Source of the DNA: Vibrio metoecus
Lineage (GTDB): Bacteria; Pseudomonadota; Gammaproteobacteria; Enterobacterales; Vibrionaceae
Direction: 5' to 3'
Assembly: GCF_009665255.1 (NCBI RefSeq)
Contig: NZ_CP035687.1
Coordinates: forward strand, 186,001 to 250,000
DNA length: 64,000 nucleotides
The first letter of the stretch is position 1. Each line of letters starts with the position of its first letter. Made by a program: the position numbers and the translations under genes. The notes under the pieces are model-generated. The model ran no database searches. It saw only the letters and a program-made list of their open reading frames with translations, and was not told the origin of the DNA. Positions 16,116-24,277 of the stretch are shown in pieces.

Positions 16116-17108
16116 TTATGAGCTTAATGCCGTTTGCATCTGCTCATCTAAGTTGAGTACCGTTAAAGCGTTACTCACGCTCGTTGCGATCACATCAATC
16201 GCGCCTGTCCGTAGTGCCCCTAATAATGCGAGAGGTTTACTGTTTTCTGCAGCAATCGCGATCACTTCGGCAATTGGGCGGAACTCATCAATTCCCAAAC
16301 CAATCACGCGGTCATTCATCACGGTATTGGCGATACGTCCATGCACATCAAAAAAATCATGCCCGGCGAAATCCCCGACCACACCTTGATTCAGGCGTGA
16401 TTGCACCACCTCTTCCGGCGTAAACCAGCCCAGATCGACCATGTAGCTGTTTTCACTCATATCGCCAATCCCGACCAGTGCGATATCCGCTTTACGGGCA
16501 AGATCGAGGGTTTGCTTCACCGTGCTGTTCTGCATGAATACCCGTTTCTGCTCTGGGTTTTCTGCGTAAGCTGGCGCATACAAGGTTTCCGAGCTGCCGC
16601 CGTATTTTTTCGCTAACTGACGACAAATATGGTCAGCATTAAACATACCGCCGCGTGGGTGAATGCCGCCGATGCTGCACACAAATTTGCAATCTCGCGG
16701 TGTGATCACCCCAACATGATGTGCCACGGCCGACACATTACGCCCCTGCCCAACGGTCACCACCATGCCGTTTTTTAGCGTGCTGGTGAGATAGTTGGAT
16801 ACCAAGCCCGCAACTTGTTGGCGCTGCGCTTCATCATTGGGTTGATCGAGGGCAATCAAGGCGCGGCGCACGCCAAAACGCTCGATCAAGCGCTGCTCGA
16901 TTTTGGCGCTAAACACCGGATGATATTTGACGGTAATTTCTACTATCCCTTCATCACGGGCTTGTTTGAGTAAACGACCCACTTTGGCTCGCGAAATAGC
17001 GTACTTTTTGGAAATCTCTTCCTGTGTTGCGCCATCTTGATAGTAAGAGACGGCGATTTCAGTCAGCAGATCGGTACTTTCAACCGAAATCTCTGGAATT
17101 TGACTCAT
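16116..17108 (-). CDS. SorC/DeoR-like sugar-binding transcriptional regulator
   Basis: 330 residues from the ATG at 17108, which has AAAGGA eight bases upstream. The N-terminal helix-turn-helix reads YYQDGATQEEISKKYAISRA and KVGRLLKQARDEGIVEI. The sugar-binding domain (about 70-325) has VVTVGQGRN, the phosphosugar-binding stretch IGGI, and GIGDM. SorC regulators respond to phosphorylated sugars. Its upstream region holds four copies of a 12-mer (17240-17477) that could be its own operators, shared with tal downstream. The effector and target are inferred. Confidence 0.87.
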   Translation of the reverse strand: MSQIPEISVESTDLLTEIAVSYYQDGATQEEISKKYAISRAKVGRLLKQARDEGIVEITVKYHPVFSAKIEQRLIERFGVRRALIALDQPNDEAQRQQVAGLVSNYLTSTLKNGMVVTVGQGRNVSAVAHHVGVITPRDCKFVCSIGGIHPRGGMFNADHICRQLAKKYGGSSETLYAPAYAENPEQKRVFMQNSTVKQTLDLARKADIALVGIGDMSENSYMVDLGWFTPEEVVQSRLNQGVVGDFAGHDFFDVHGRIANTVMNDRVIGLGIDEFRPIAEVIAIAAENSKPLALLGALRTGAIDVIATSVSNALTVLNLDEQMQTALSS

Positions 17109-17239
17109 AGTGCTATCCTTTCTGTGGCAGCGGCTTTTTATCCGTCCCACGAAACATGGTTTATAAACCAGCGTTGCGTTCTAAATACAGTTCGTGTTCA
17201 AAACAAGAATGCGCGCTATGTTACTCGCCTTTGGAGGGT

Positions 17240-17477
17240 GAGCAAATGATCTTGGTCATAACATTTTCTCACTCAAGATAGGAAACCAAGATCGAGGCAC
17301 TTCCGTTCACCTCAAATTTGAGCAAACGATTTAATGGCAGCAAGGGCTGCGAAGGCGAAAAAAAACTCCGCTCAACGCGTCATAAACCGGGTTGTTGAAT
17401 TGACTTTCCCGACAGATAGGATAAATATGGCTCCATCATTTACTCAGCGAACGAGCAAATGTTCAGAGCAAAAGTTC
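17240..17477. promoter_or_regulatory. Four copies of a 12-mer GAGCAAANGWTY, candidate SorC-type operators
   Basis: Copies are GAGCAAATGATC (17240-17251), GAGCAAACGATT (17320-17331), GAGCAAATGTTC (17453-17464) and GAGCAAAAGTTC (17466-17477). All are on the plus strand; the last two are 13 bp apart. The second overlaps a 12-bp palindrome, CTCAAATTTGAG (17311-17322). The position between the regulator and tal suggests operators. Confidence 0.55.
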
Positions 17478-17520
17478 GGGCGCTGAAAATTTTGCATTTA
17501 CTGACTCGCACTCTCTAAAT

Positions 17521-17647
17521 CTACCCAAACTACTTGGAGTTGCAGGTAGGCGGCAAGTGAGTTCATCCCCATGAGCATAGATGCACTATGTGATTGGGGT
17601 GAACGAACGTAGCCAACACCGCTGCAGCTTCAAGTAGGAAGGGGATA
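17521..17647 (+). repeat. ERIC element, full length (about 127 bp)
   Basis: Nearly identical to the copy at 14530-14657 through TACCCAAACTACTTGGAGTT, the central TGATTGGGGTGAACGAACG, and the right end GCTTCAAGTAGGAAGGGGAT. It stands in the same orientation about 3 kb away and 77 bp before tal, so it is probably in the tal leader or promoter region. Confidence 0.85.
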
Positions 17648-17724
17648 AAGTGATTGAGTCATTCAACTGCTTGCCCTATCTGACCCTCATCGGCAGATAA
17701 GCCCAACGAAATAGGACGATCGAA

Positions 17725-18675
17725 ATGAGCAATAAATTAGCGCAACTTCGTAAACTGACCACAGTCGTGGCCGACACTGGTGAAATTGATGCGATCAAAA
17801 AATACCAGCCAGAAGACGCAACCACTAACCCTTCTCTGATTCTTAAAGCTGCGCAGATTGCTGAATACGCACCTCTAATTGATCAAGCTATCGCCTACGC
17901 AAAAACTCAAAGCAACGACAAAGCACAACAAGTACAAGACACTTGTGACATGCTGGCGGTCAACATCGGTAAAGAAATCCTAAAAACCATTCCGGGTCGT
18001 ATTTCGACTGAAGTTGACGCGCGTCTTTCTTACGACACCGAGCGCAGCGTAGCGAAAGCACGTCAGCTAGTAAAAATGTACAACGATGCGGGCATCAGCA
18101 ACGATCGTATCCTGATCAAACTGGCTTCTACTTGGGAAGGTATCCGCGCGGCGGAAATTCTTGAGAAAGAAGGCATCAACTGTAACCTGACTCTGCTGTT
18201 CTCTTTCGCACAAGCGCGTGCGTGTGCTGAAGCAGGCGTGTTCCTGATCTCTCCATTCGTTGGCCGTATCATGGACTGGTACAAAGCTAAAGAAGGTCGT
18301 GATTTCGCGGCAAACGAAGATCCAGGCGTACTGTCAGTCACCAAGATCTACAACTACTACAAAGAGCACGGCTACAAAACGGTCGTGATGGGCGCAAGCT
18401 TCCGTAACATCGGCGAGATCCTAGAACTGGCTGGCTGTGACCGCCTGACTATCGCACCTTCGCTACTGGCTGAGCTTGAAGCGGCTGAAGGCGAATTGGT
18501 TGCGAAACTGGTTGACTCAAAAGGCTCTAAAGCTCGCCCTGCTCCAATGACGCACAGCGAATTCCTGTGGGAACACAACCTAGACGCTATGGCCGTTGAA
18601 AAACTGGCTGAAGGCATCCGTAACTTCGCGGTTGACCAAGGCAAACTGGAAGCAATGATCGCGGCTAAGCTGTAA
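17725..18675 (+). CDS. talB: Transaldolase
   Basis: 316 residues with the class I transaldolase pattern: TTVVADTGEIDAIKKY at the start, DATTNPSL (the family signature), and the Schiff-base Lys in ILIKLASTWEG at about residue 131. The family moves a dihydroxyacetone unit between sedoheptulose-7-phosphate and glyceraldehyde-3-phosphate in the non-oxidative pentose phosphate pathway, in the cytoplasm. tkt, its pathway partner, follows in the same direction after a terminator, so the two can be expressed together or separately. The coding sequence looks biased to favoured codons, fitting high expression. Confidence 0.96.
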   Translation: MSNKLAQLRKLTTVVADTGEIDAIKKYQPEDATTNPSLILKAAQIAEYAPLIDQAIAYAKTQSNDKAQQVQDTCDMLAVNIGKEILKTIPGRISTEVDARLSYDTERSVAKARQLVKMYNDAGISNDRILIKLASTWEGIRAAEILEKEGINCNLTLLFSFAQARACAEAGVFLISPFVGRIMDWYKAKEGRDFAANEDPGVLSVTKIYNYYKEHGYKTVVMGASFRNIGEILELAGCDRLTIAPSLLAELEAAEGELVAKLVDSKGSKARPAPMTHSEFLWEHNLDAMAVEKLAEGIRNFAVDQGKLEAMIAAKL

Positions 18676-18685
18676 TCCTGATTTT

Positions 18686-18712
18686 GAAGCGAGCTCCGGC
18701 TCGCTTCTTTCT
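18686..18712 (+). terminator. Terminator between tal and tkt
   Basis: GAAGCGAGC and GCTCGCTTC form a 9-bp stem around TCCG, followed by TTTCTGCTTTTTATTTTT. Confidence 0.85.
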
Positions 18713-18771
18713 GCTTTTTATTTTTGTTGAACGCACTCCGTTCAACCTCCTTTATTAAAATGAGTAACACT

Positions 18772-20766
18772 ATGAATCGCAAACAACTTGCCAATGCTAT
18801 TCGTGCCCTGAGCATGGACGGCGTTCAAAAAGCTAACTCTGGCCACCCGGGAGCCCCAATGGGCATGGCGGATATCGCAGAAGTGCTGTGGCGTTCACAC
18901 TTAAACCACAACCCACAAAACCCAAACTGGGCTGACCGCGACCGTTTCGTACTGTCTAATGGCCACGGCTCTATGCTGATTTACTCGCTGCTACACCTGA
19001 GCGGCTATGAGCTGTCGATTGACGATTTGAAAAACTTCCGTCAACTGCACTCTAAAACGCCGGGTCACCCAGAGTACGGTTATGCACCGGGCATCGAAAC
19101 TACTACGGGCCCACTAGGCCAAGGCATCACCAATGCCGTAGGTATGGCGATTGCTGAAAAAGCTCTGGCGGCGCAGTTCAACAAACCGGGTCACGACATC
19201 GTTGACCACTTCACTTATGTGTTCATGGGTGACGGCTGTTTGATGGAAGGTATCTCGCACGAAGCCTGTTCACTGGCGGGTACGCTGGGCCTTGGCAAAC
19301 TGATTGCGTTCTGGGATGACAACGGCATCTCTATCGACGGTCACGTGGAAGGCTGGTTCTCAGACGACACACCAAAACGTTTTGAAGCCTACGGCTGGCA
19401 TGTGATCCCAGCGGTTGATGGTCACGATGCAGATGCGATTAACGCTGCGATTGAAGCGGCGAAAGCAGAAACGTCTCGCCCAACGCTGATTTGTACCAAA
19501 ACCATCATCGGTTTCGGCTCACCAAACAAAGCGGGTTCACACGACTGTCACGGCGCGCCTCTGGGCAACGATGAAATCAAAGCCGCGCGTGAATTCTTGG
19601 GTTGGGAACACGCTCCGTTTGAAATCCCAGCGGACATCTACGCAGCGTGGGATGCCAAAGCCGCAGGCGCAAGCAAAGAAGCCGCTTGGGATGAGAAATT
19701 CGCCGCTTACGCGAAAGCTTACCCAGCCGAAGCTGCTGAATACAAACGCCGCGTAGCGGGCGAGCTGCCAGCGAATTGGGAAGCCGCAACCAGCGAGATT
19801 ATCGCTAACCTGCAAGCTAACCCTGCCAACATCGCATCGCGTAAAGCATCACAAAATGCGCTGGAAGCGTTCGGCAAACTGCTGCCAGAATTTATGGGTG
19901 GTTCTGCTGACTTGGCGCCTTCTAACCTCACCATGTGGTCTGGCTCTAAGTCACTGACAGCAGAAGACTTTTCAGGCAACTACATCCACTACGGTGTGCG
20001 TGAGTTTGGTATGACCGCCATCATCAACGGTATCGCGCTGCACGGCGGTTTTGTCCCTTACGGTGCAACCTTCCTGATGTTCATGGAATACGCGCGTAAC
20101 GCGATGCGTATGGCAGCACTGATGAAAGTGCAAAACATCCAAGTGTACACGCACGACTCGATTGGTCTGGGTGAAGATGGCCCAACTCACCAACCGGTTG
20201 AGCAAATCGCTTCTCTGCGTATGACACCAAACATGAGCACATGGCGCCCATGTGACCAAGTGGAATCGGCAGTCGCATGGAAACTGGCGATTGAGCGTAA
20301 AGATGCGCCATCTGCGCTGATTTTCTCGCGTCAAAACCTTGCTCAGCAACCACGCAGCGCAGAGCAAGTGGCGAACATCGCTAAGGGTGGTTACATCCTG
20401 AAAGATTGTGCAGGTCAACCTGAACTGATCCTGATTGCGACAGGCTCTGAAGTAGAACTGGCGGTTGCCGCTTACGAACAACTGAGCGCCGAAGGCAAAG
20501 CGGTTCGCGTGGTCTCTATGCCATCGACCGACGCATTTGATAAGCAAGATGCCGCTTACCGCGAAGCCGTTCTGCCAGCCGCTGTGACTAAGCGTATCGC
20601 GATTGAAGCGGGCATTGCCGACTTCTGGTACAAGTACGTCGGCTTTGGCGGTCGCATCATCGGTATGACCAGCTTCGGCGAATCAGCACCAGCCGGTGAG
20701 CTGTTCAAACTATTTGGTTTCACGACTGAAAACGTAGTGAAACAAGCCAAAGAACTGTTGGCGTAA
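18772..20766 (+). CDS. tkt: Transketolase
   Basis: 664 residues from ATG 18772; in-frame ATG 18760 is possible, but MNRKQLANAIRALSMD is the usual start. The thiamine diphosphate motif is MGDGCLMEGISHEA...WDDN near residues 155-187. SGHPGAPMG, FVLSNGHGSML and the transketolase signature around EDGPTHQPVEQ are all present. The enzyme transfers two-carbon units between pentose, heptulose and triose phosphates in the cytoplasm, with Mg2+ and ThDP. It pairs with tal upstream in the non-oxidative pentose phosphate pathway. Confidence 0.97.
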   Translation: MNRKQLANAIRALSMDGVQKANSGHPGAPMGMADIAEVLWRSHLNHNPQNPNWADRDRFVLSNGHGSMLIYSLLHLSGYELSIDDLKNFRQLHSKTPGHPEYGYAPGIETTTGPLGQGITNAVGMAIAEKALAAQFNKPGHDIVDHFTYVFMGDGCLMEGISHEACSLAGTLGLGKLIAFWDDNGISIDGHVEGWFSDDTPKRFEAYGWHVIPAVDGHDADAINAAIEAAKAETSRPTLICTKTIIGFGSPNKAGSHDCHGAPLGNDEIKAAREFLGWEHAPFEIPADIYAAWDAKAAGASKEAAWDEKFAAYAKAYPAEAAEYKRRVAGELPANWEAATSEIIANLQANPANIASRKASQNALEAFGKLLPEFMGGSADLAPSNLTMWSGSKSLTAEDFSGNYIHYGVREFGMTAIINGIALHGGFVPYGATFLMFMEYARNAMRMAALMKVQNIQVYTHDSIGLGEDGPTHQPVEQIASLRMTPNMSTWRPCDQVESAVAWKLAIERKDAPSALIFSRQNLAQQPRSAEQVANIAKGGYILKDCAGQPELILIATGSEVELAVAAYEQLSAEGKAVRVVSMPSTDAFDKQDAAYREAVLPAAVTKRIAIEAGIADFWYKYVGFGGRIIGMTSFGESAPAGELFKLFGFTTENVVKQAKELLA

Positions 20767-20812
20767 TTAAAAGCGATTCATTTCTTTGTTACGCAAAGAA
20801 AAATCGATGATA

Positions 20813-20838
20813 AAAAATCCCGCTGCGGCGGGATTTTT
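20813..20838. terminator. Terminator of tkt
   Basis: AAAAATCCCGC and GCGGGATTTTT form an 11-bp stem around TGCG, with further T residues. The A and T arms make it usable in both directions. Confidence 0.9.
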
Positions 20839-20953
20839 GTTTTCACTAAAGCAAGCCGGACGATCAACTGGCTTTTCTCTCGTGTTAGAGCGACAATCGC
20901 GCCATTCGTGAGCCAAGCTCAAACCAAAGCAACACAGAAGTAGAATCACCGCA

Positions 20954-21466
20954 ATGACCACCTCTTCCACCGTAATTATTGGATTGCACAACCCGAAAAG
21001 CCCAACCAACGTCGGCGCCGTGATGCGTGCCGCTGGCTGCTACAACGCCACCCAAGTGCGTTACAACGGTACGCGTTATGCTCGCGCCGTAAAATTTCAG
21101 ACCGATACTCAAAATAGCCATGAACGTATTGGATTAGTCGAGATGGACGATCTCACCGCGGAATTGGATAGTGAAGTCAAAATCGTCTGTGTCGAGCTGG
21201 CGGTAGGTGCAACCGCGTTGCCTCACTTTACCCATCCAGAACAAGCGATTTATCTGTTTGGCCCCGAAGATGGTTCGCTGCCGCAAGAGGTGGTCGATCA
21301 AGCGCATCATGTGGTTTACGTGCCCACCCACGGCTGTATGAACCTCGCCGCCACCGTCAATGTTGTGCTGTATGACCGTTTAGCCAAAAGCCTCGGTGAG
21401 ATTGACGATCAAGCACAAGTAATCGCCAATCGTGATAATAAAAATCGGTTGAAGGTGAAAAGCTAA
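20954..21466 (+). CDS. SpoU-family (SPOUT) RNA 2'-O-methyltransferase
   Basis: 170 residues with the SpoU pattern: GLHNPKSPTNVGAVMRAAG at the N-terminus (motif 1), IYLFGPEDGSLP (motif 2), and MNLAATVNVVLYDRL (motif 3), which form the trefoil knot that binds S-adenosylmethionine. Family members methylate the ribose of tRNA or rRNA. There is no extra RNA-binding domain, so the target cannot be named; TrmL and TrmH are the nearest types. It is the last ordinary gene before the AT-rich segment. Confidence 0.87.
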   Translation: MTTSSTVIIGLHNPKSPTNVGAVMRAAGCYNATQVRYNGTRYARAVKFQTDTQNSHERIGLVEMDDLTAELDSEVKIVCVELAVGATALPHFTHPEQAIYLFGPEDGSLPQEVVDQAHHVVYVPTHGCMNLAATVNVVLYDRLAKSLGEIDDQAQVIANRDNKNRLKVKS

Positions 21467-21480
21467 ACCGCGTTCACTCT

Positions 21481-21631
21481 TTACGTTAGCGATAACGAAA
21501 ATGCTTCATGCCACTCCCCCTTTTAGGGGGAGGACGGGAGGGAGTATTTCACGCCAGCCTTACTCAACTGAGTGCAACTTTTAGGTCAGCGATAACTAAA
21601 ATACCCCACCCTACCCCTCCCCTAGAAGGGG
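21481..21631. repeat. Two degenerate tandem units with GC-rich hairpins
   Basis: A 24-base block at 21481-21504 recurs at 21581-21604 with 20 of 24 identical bases, a period of 100 bp. Both share AGCGATAAC. Each is followed by a GC-rich hairpin: CTCCCCC/GGGGGAG with a short loop near 21514-21532, and CCCTCCCCT/AGGGGAGGG near 21614-21634. The first hairpin may end the SpoU transcript. Confidence 0.5.
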
Positions 21632-21699
21632 AGGGAACTGGATTTGTGGTCATTTGGATTTTGTGGCTGATTGTGAATGTATAACTCGTTTATGGACAG

Positions 21700-21731
21700 A
21701 AACGATTTAGAACAGATATTCTAAACCGTTT
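21700..21731. repeat. Near-perfect inverted repeat
   Basis: AAACGATTTAGAA (21700-21712) pairs with TTCTAAACCGTTT (21719-21731) with one mismatch around a six-base loop. It has no T run, so it may be an operator or an end of the inserted segment. Confidence 0.5.
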
Positions 21732-21932
21732 GACTCGGATAAATTCAGTTAGGGAAAGCGAAGTAGATGACTTTGTTGCTCAAGAAGGGGCATTTTGAGC
21801 CAGCGATGTTCGGCTGGTTCAATGTAGGAAATATACGTGTTGGTTAGTGTAGCAACTTAAGCACTAGCTGAAGTACCCAAGTTCGCCCTCTTTTCACGGA
21901 AACATCACCAGTACGAGTGGCATTTGCTAGCG

Positions 21933-24124
21933 TTAGGTTCTAATTCTGGACATTTTTTCATAGTGTTCAGGATAGCCTGTCTGTTCAAAAACCAATCTAA
22001 AGCCCTCTTTAAAATCGTGGTAATCAAACTCCTTAAAATCGAAGATATTCTGACCTAATGAGTGCGATTCGCGATTGATGTAACGTACAAATGACTGAAA
22101 TCTTGGATTCTTCAATTCAGGTTTTTGAACCACATTACTTAGATCGGCTTTCTGCACGAAGTTAAAGAAATATTCAATAATATTTCTCATACAGTTAGCA
22201 ATTAAAGCCGGTGGTTGTTTATCATCATTAATTACCGACCAATATGATTGGTAGTCATTTTGCACTTCTTCATATTTCATTGTGTTTATTGAACTACCGT
22301 TTTCGTTCTTCGACAGACGGTATAAATTTTGATTTTCTTTCCTTCTATTATGATTCGCATCAGCAAGTTCATAGAAAAAGTATAAACTATGAGTTAAGAC
22401 AAATACTTGTTCAATGTCTTCTGAATTAAAAAAATCACTCTTGATTAATTGGCCTATGTTATAGACAAATATGTGTGACAAGCTTGATACTGGATCGTCA
22501 ATAATAGCGACTTTTTTCACTTGTCCTTCTGTCGCGCTCCGCTTCCCTTTGAATAACTCTCTAAAATACAAGAAGCTGATAATCATCTTTTCACCTTCAC
22601 TTAATGATGAAAAGATTTTCGAGTTAGAGTCAGTACGAACTAAACGATACAAGTCATCTTCATACTTCTCTATGTAGAAGCCTGTTATGCCAATATCCGT
22701 CAAACCTTGGTTAATACTGACTATAGCATCATCAATATTTACAGTTGATTTTTGATGCTCAGCCCTTTCAACGTCCTTTGCTTCTTCTAGATCTACTTTT
22801 GTAGCTTCCTCTTTAGTTTTTTCAGCGATGACTTTGTTAGCATCTTTTTGAACATCATTGAAATTGCTGATTGTTTGGTCATATTCGTATCGTAATATTC
22901 GCCAAAACTCAGCCTTAATTTTGGTTAATTCATTTGCGGAATTATCGATCTTAGCATTATGTTCACTTATAAGTTTATTAATAGACTCAACAACAAGGTT
23001 AAATGCTTCAACAGATTCAGAAACATCGGTCAAAATGACTTGTAGACTAGGATTTGAAACTTTTTGCTGGATTAGCTTAAGATTAGCTTCTGCATCTCTA
23101 GATAGTTTAGCGTAATGTTCATTTAATTGAGCTATATAGTCTGTAGAGAATTGAGTTGCTTTATAATCGTCTAGGCTTGGAATACTCTCAACTATTGTGC
23201 TGTAACGAGCCTGAATTGCTTTAACTTCATTCACGCTGTTTTGGTATGACTCGTCAAAATAGCCACGAATTTGTTCGGCTAGATGTTCTGTAATCGTCTC
23301 TGATTGACAGAAAGGACACTGAGAACCCTCGATGTGATCGAGATATTTAAGACCTTCACTTACCCAGTCAGAGTTTTTAAGTTTCCCGATAAGTTTTGCA
23401 ACTGGACTGTCTTCGCTACCTACAATGATTTCATTTAACGAAGCTAAGTCATCAGCAGATAAATCAAACATGCCTAGCTTACTAAGAACAGAGTGTTTAA
23501 TTGCAGTATCACCATCTATAGCATTTGCTTCTTCTTTGAGATCTGCAATTGTTTTAGATGGTTTAGATGCGGGTAGGGGTATAGAGCAAAGATGGTTGAA
23601 AAGTGGCTCTTTACCGCCCATTTTGCCTTTCAGACAAAATTCAAGTACTCGATCCCCACCTGCATAGTTGGTTTTGATTTCCCAAATTTTCTTCTGCGCC
23701 TTCTCCTTTGCGTCATTAATCTTAGAATCTTAGAACGTTGTTCACCAATTTCTTTTTGGATCTGCTGCTTATCTTTAGCAATTTTCTCCAACTCAAGAGT
23801 AATTGCCTCTACCTTCTCTTTCGCTTCTTTATTTTCCTTAGATAGGCTAAAAATACCGTTAAGAGTATCTTTTGCATAGAAGTTATCTTGGATGAATTTT
23901 TGGTTGTAAACGAGAACCGTATCACCAGTTCCACGGTGAGAGCACTGCTGATATTTTGTACTCTCGGGATTATAAAAATAGTTTGAAAAAGTACTTTTTC
24001 CTGACCCGTTCAGTCCATAAATTATATTGACTTTTTTGTTAGTTTTTAGCTCATTTTTTGACCTGTAGCTTGCTACATTTTCTAGTACAATATCAGTTAT
24101 CACTAGTTTTCCCCAATAAATCAT
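21933..24124 (-). pseudogene. rloC: RloC-like anticodon nuclease (ABC ATPase with zinc hook), frameshifted by an 8-bp tandem duplication
   Basis: Two frames, 24124-23630 and 23621-21933, together encode one AAA_13/PrrC-type protein. The break is at 23720-23735, where TCTTAGAA is repeated exactly twice in tandem. Removing one copy joins the frames into a 727-residue protein (EQRSKI then NDAKEKAQKKIWEIKTN). Visible parts, in repaired numbering, are Walker A GLNGSGKST (37-45), coiled coils around a CPFC zinc hook (267-270), ABC signature LSEGEK (505-510), Walker B VAIIDDP (536-542), and a C-terminal R644-x3-E648 with H685, matching the Arg-Glu-His triad of PrrC and RloC. RloC cleaves out the wobble nucleotide of tRNA in response to DNA damage or phage attack. 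As written, the ATP site is cut from the nuclease, so no active protein is expected unless the repeat slips. No restriction-modification genes flank it. A GTG at the codon of V8 is an alternative start. Confidence 0.85.
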
Positions 24125-24149
24125 AATGTTCCGTAGACTCTACTGACAC

Positions 24150-24177
24150 ATTACATTGATTAGAAAATGTTGGTCAA
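24150..24177 (-). promoter_or_regulatory. Candidate sigma-70 promoter of the rloC-like gene
   Basis: On the minus strand, TTGACC (24177-24172) and TGTAAT (24155-24150) are 16 bp apart, about 25 bp upstream of the ATG at 24124. Confidence 0.45.
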
Positions 24178-24277
24178 ATAACTGATTGACGAATTGAGAT
24201 ATAAAATTAGACTAACAAGATTTGGGGCACTTCTGAGCTAACCCCATCCACTAGCTAGCTCTTACTCAAGAATCCCA

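Larger units (their letters stand above)
17109..17724. other. Intergenic region regulator-tal
   Basis: 616 bases with no supported gene. It holds the four 12-mers at 17240-17477 and the ERIC at 17521-17647. The tal promoter is presumably between or after them, but I see no clear -35/-10 pair. ATAGGAC lies before the tal start. Confidence 0.6.
21467..21932. other. Intergenic region between the SpoU gene and the rloC-like gene
   Basis: 466 bases with no supported gene. It holds the paired units (21481-21631) and the inverted repeat (21700-21731), and it is where base composition shifts toward AT. No tRNA or integrase is present. Confidence 0.6.

Noticed and set aside
19972..20547. A 191-codon minus-strand frame inside tkt
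   Set aside because: Antisense to a highly expressed transketolase gene; long frames of this kind come from its codon bias.
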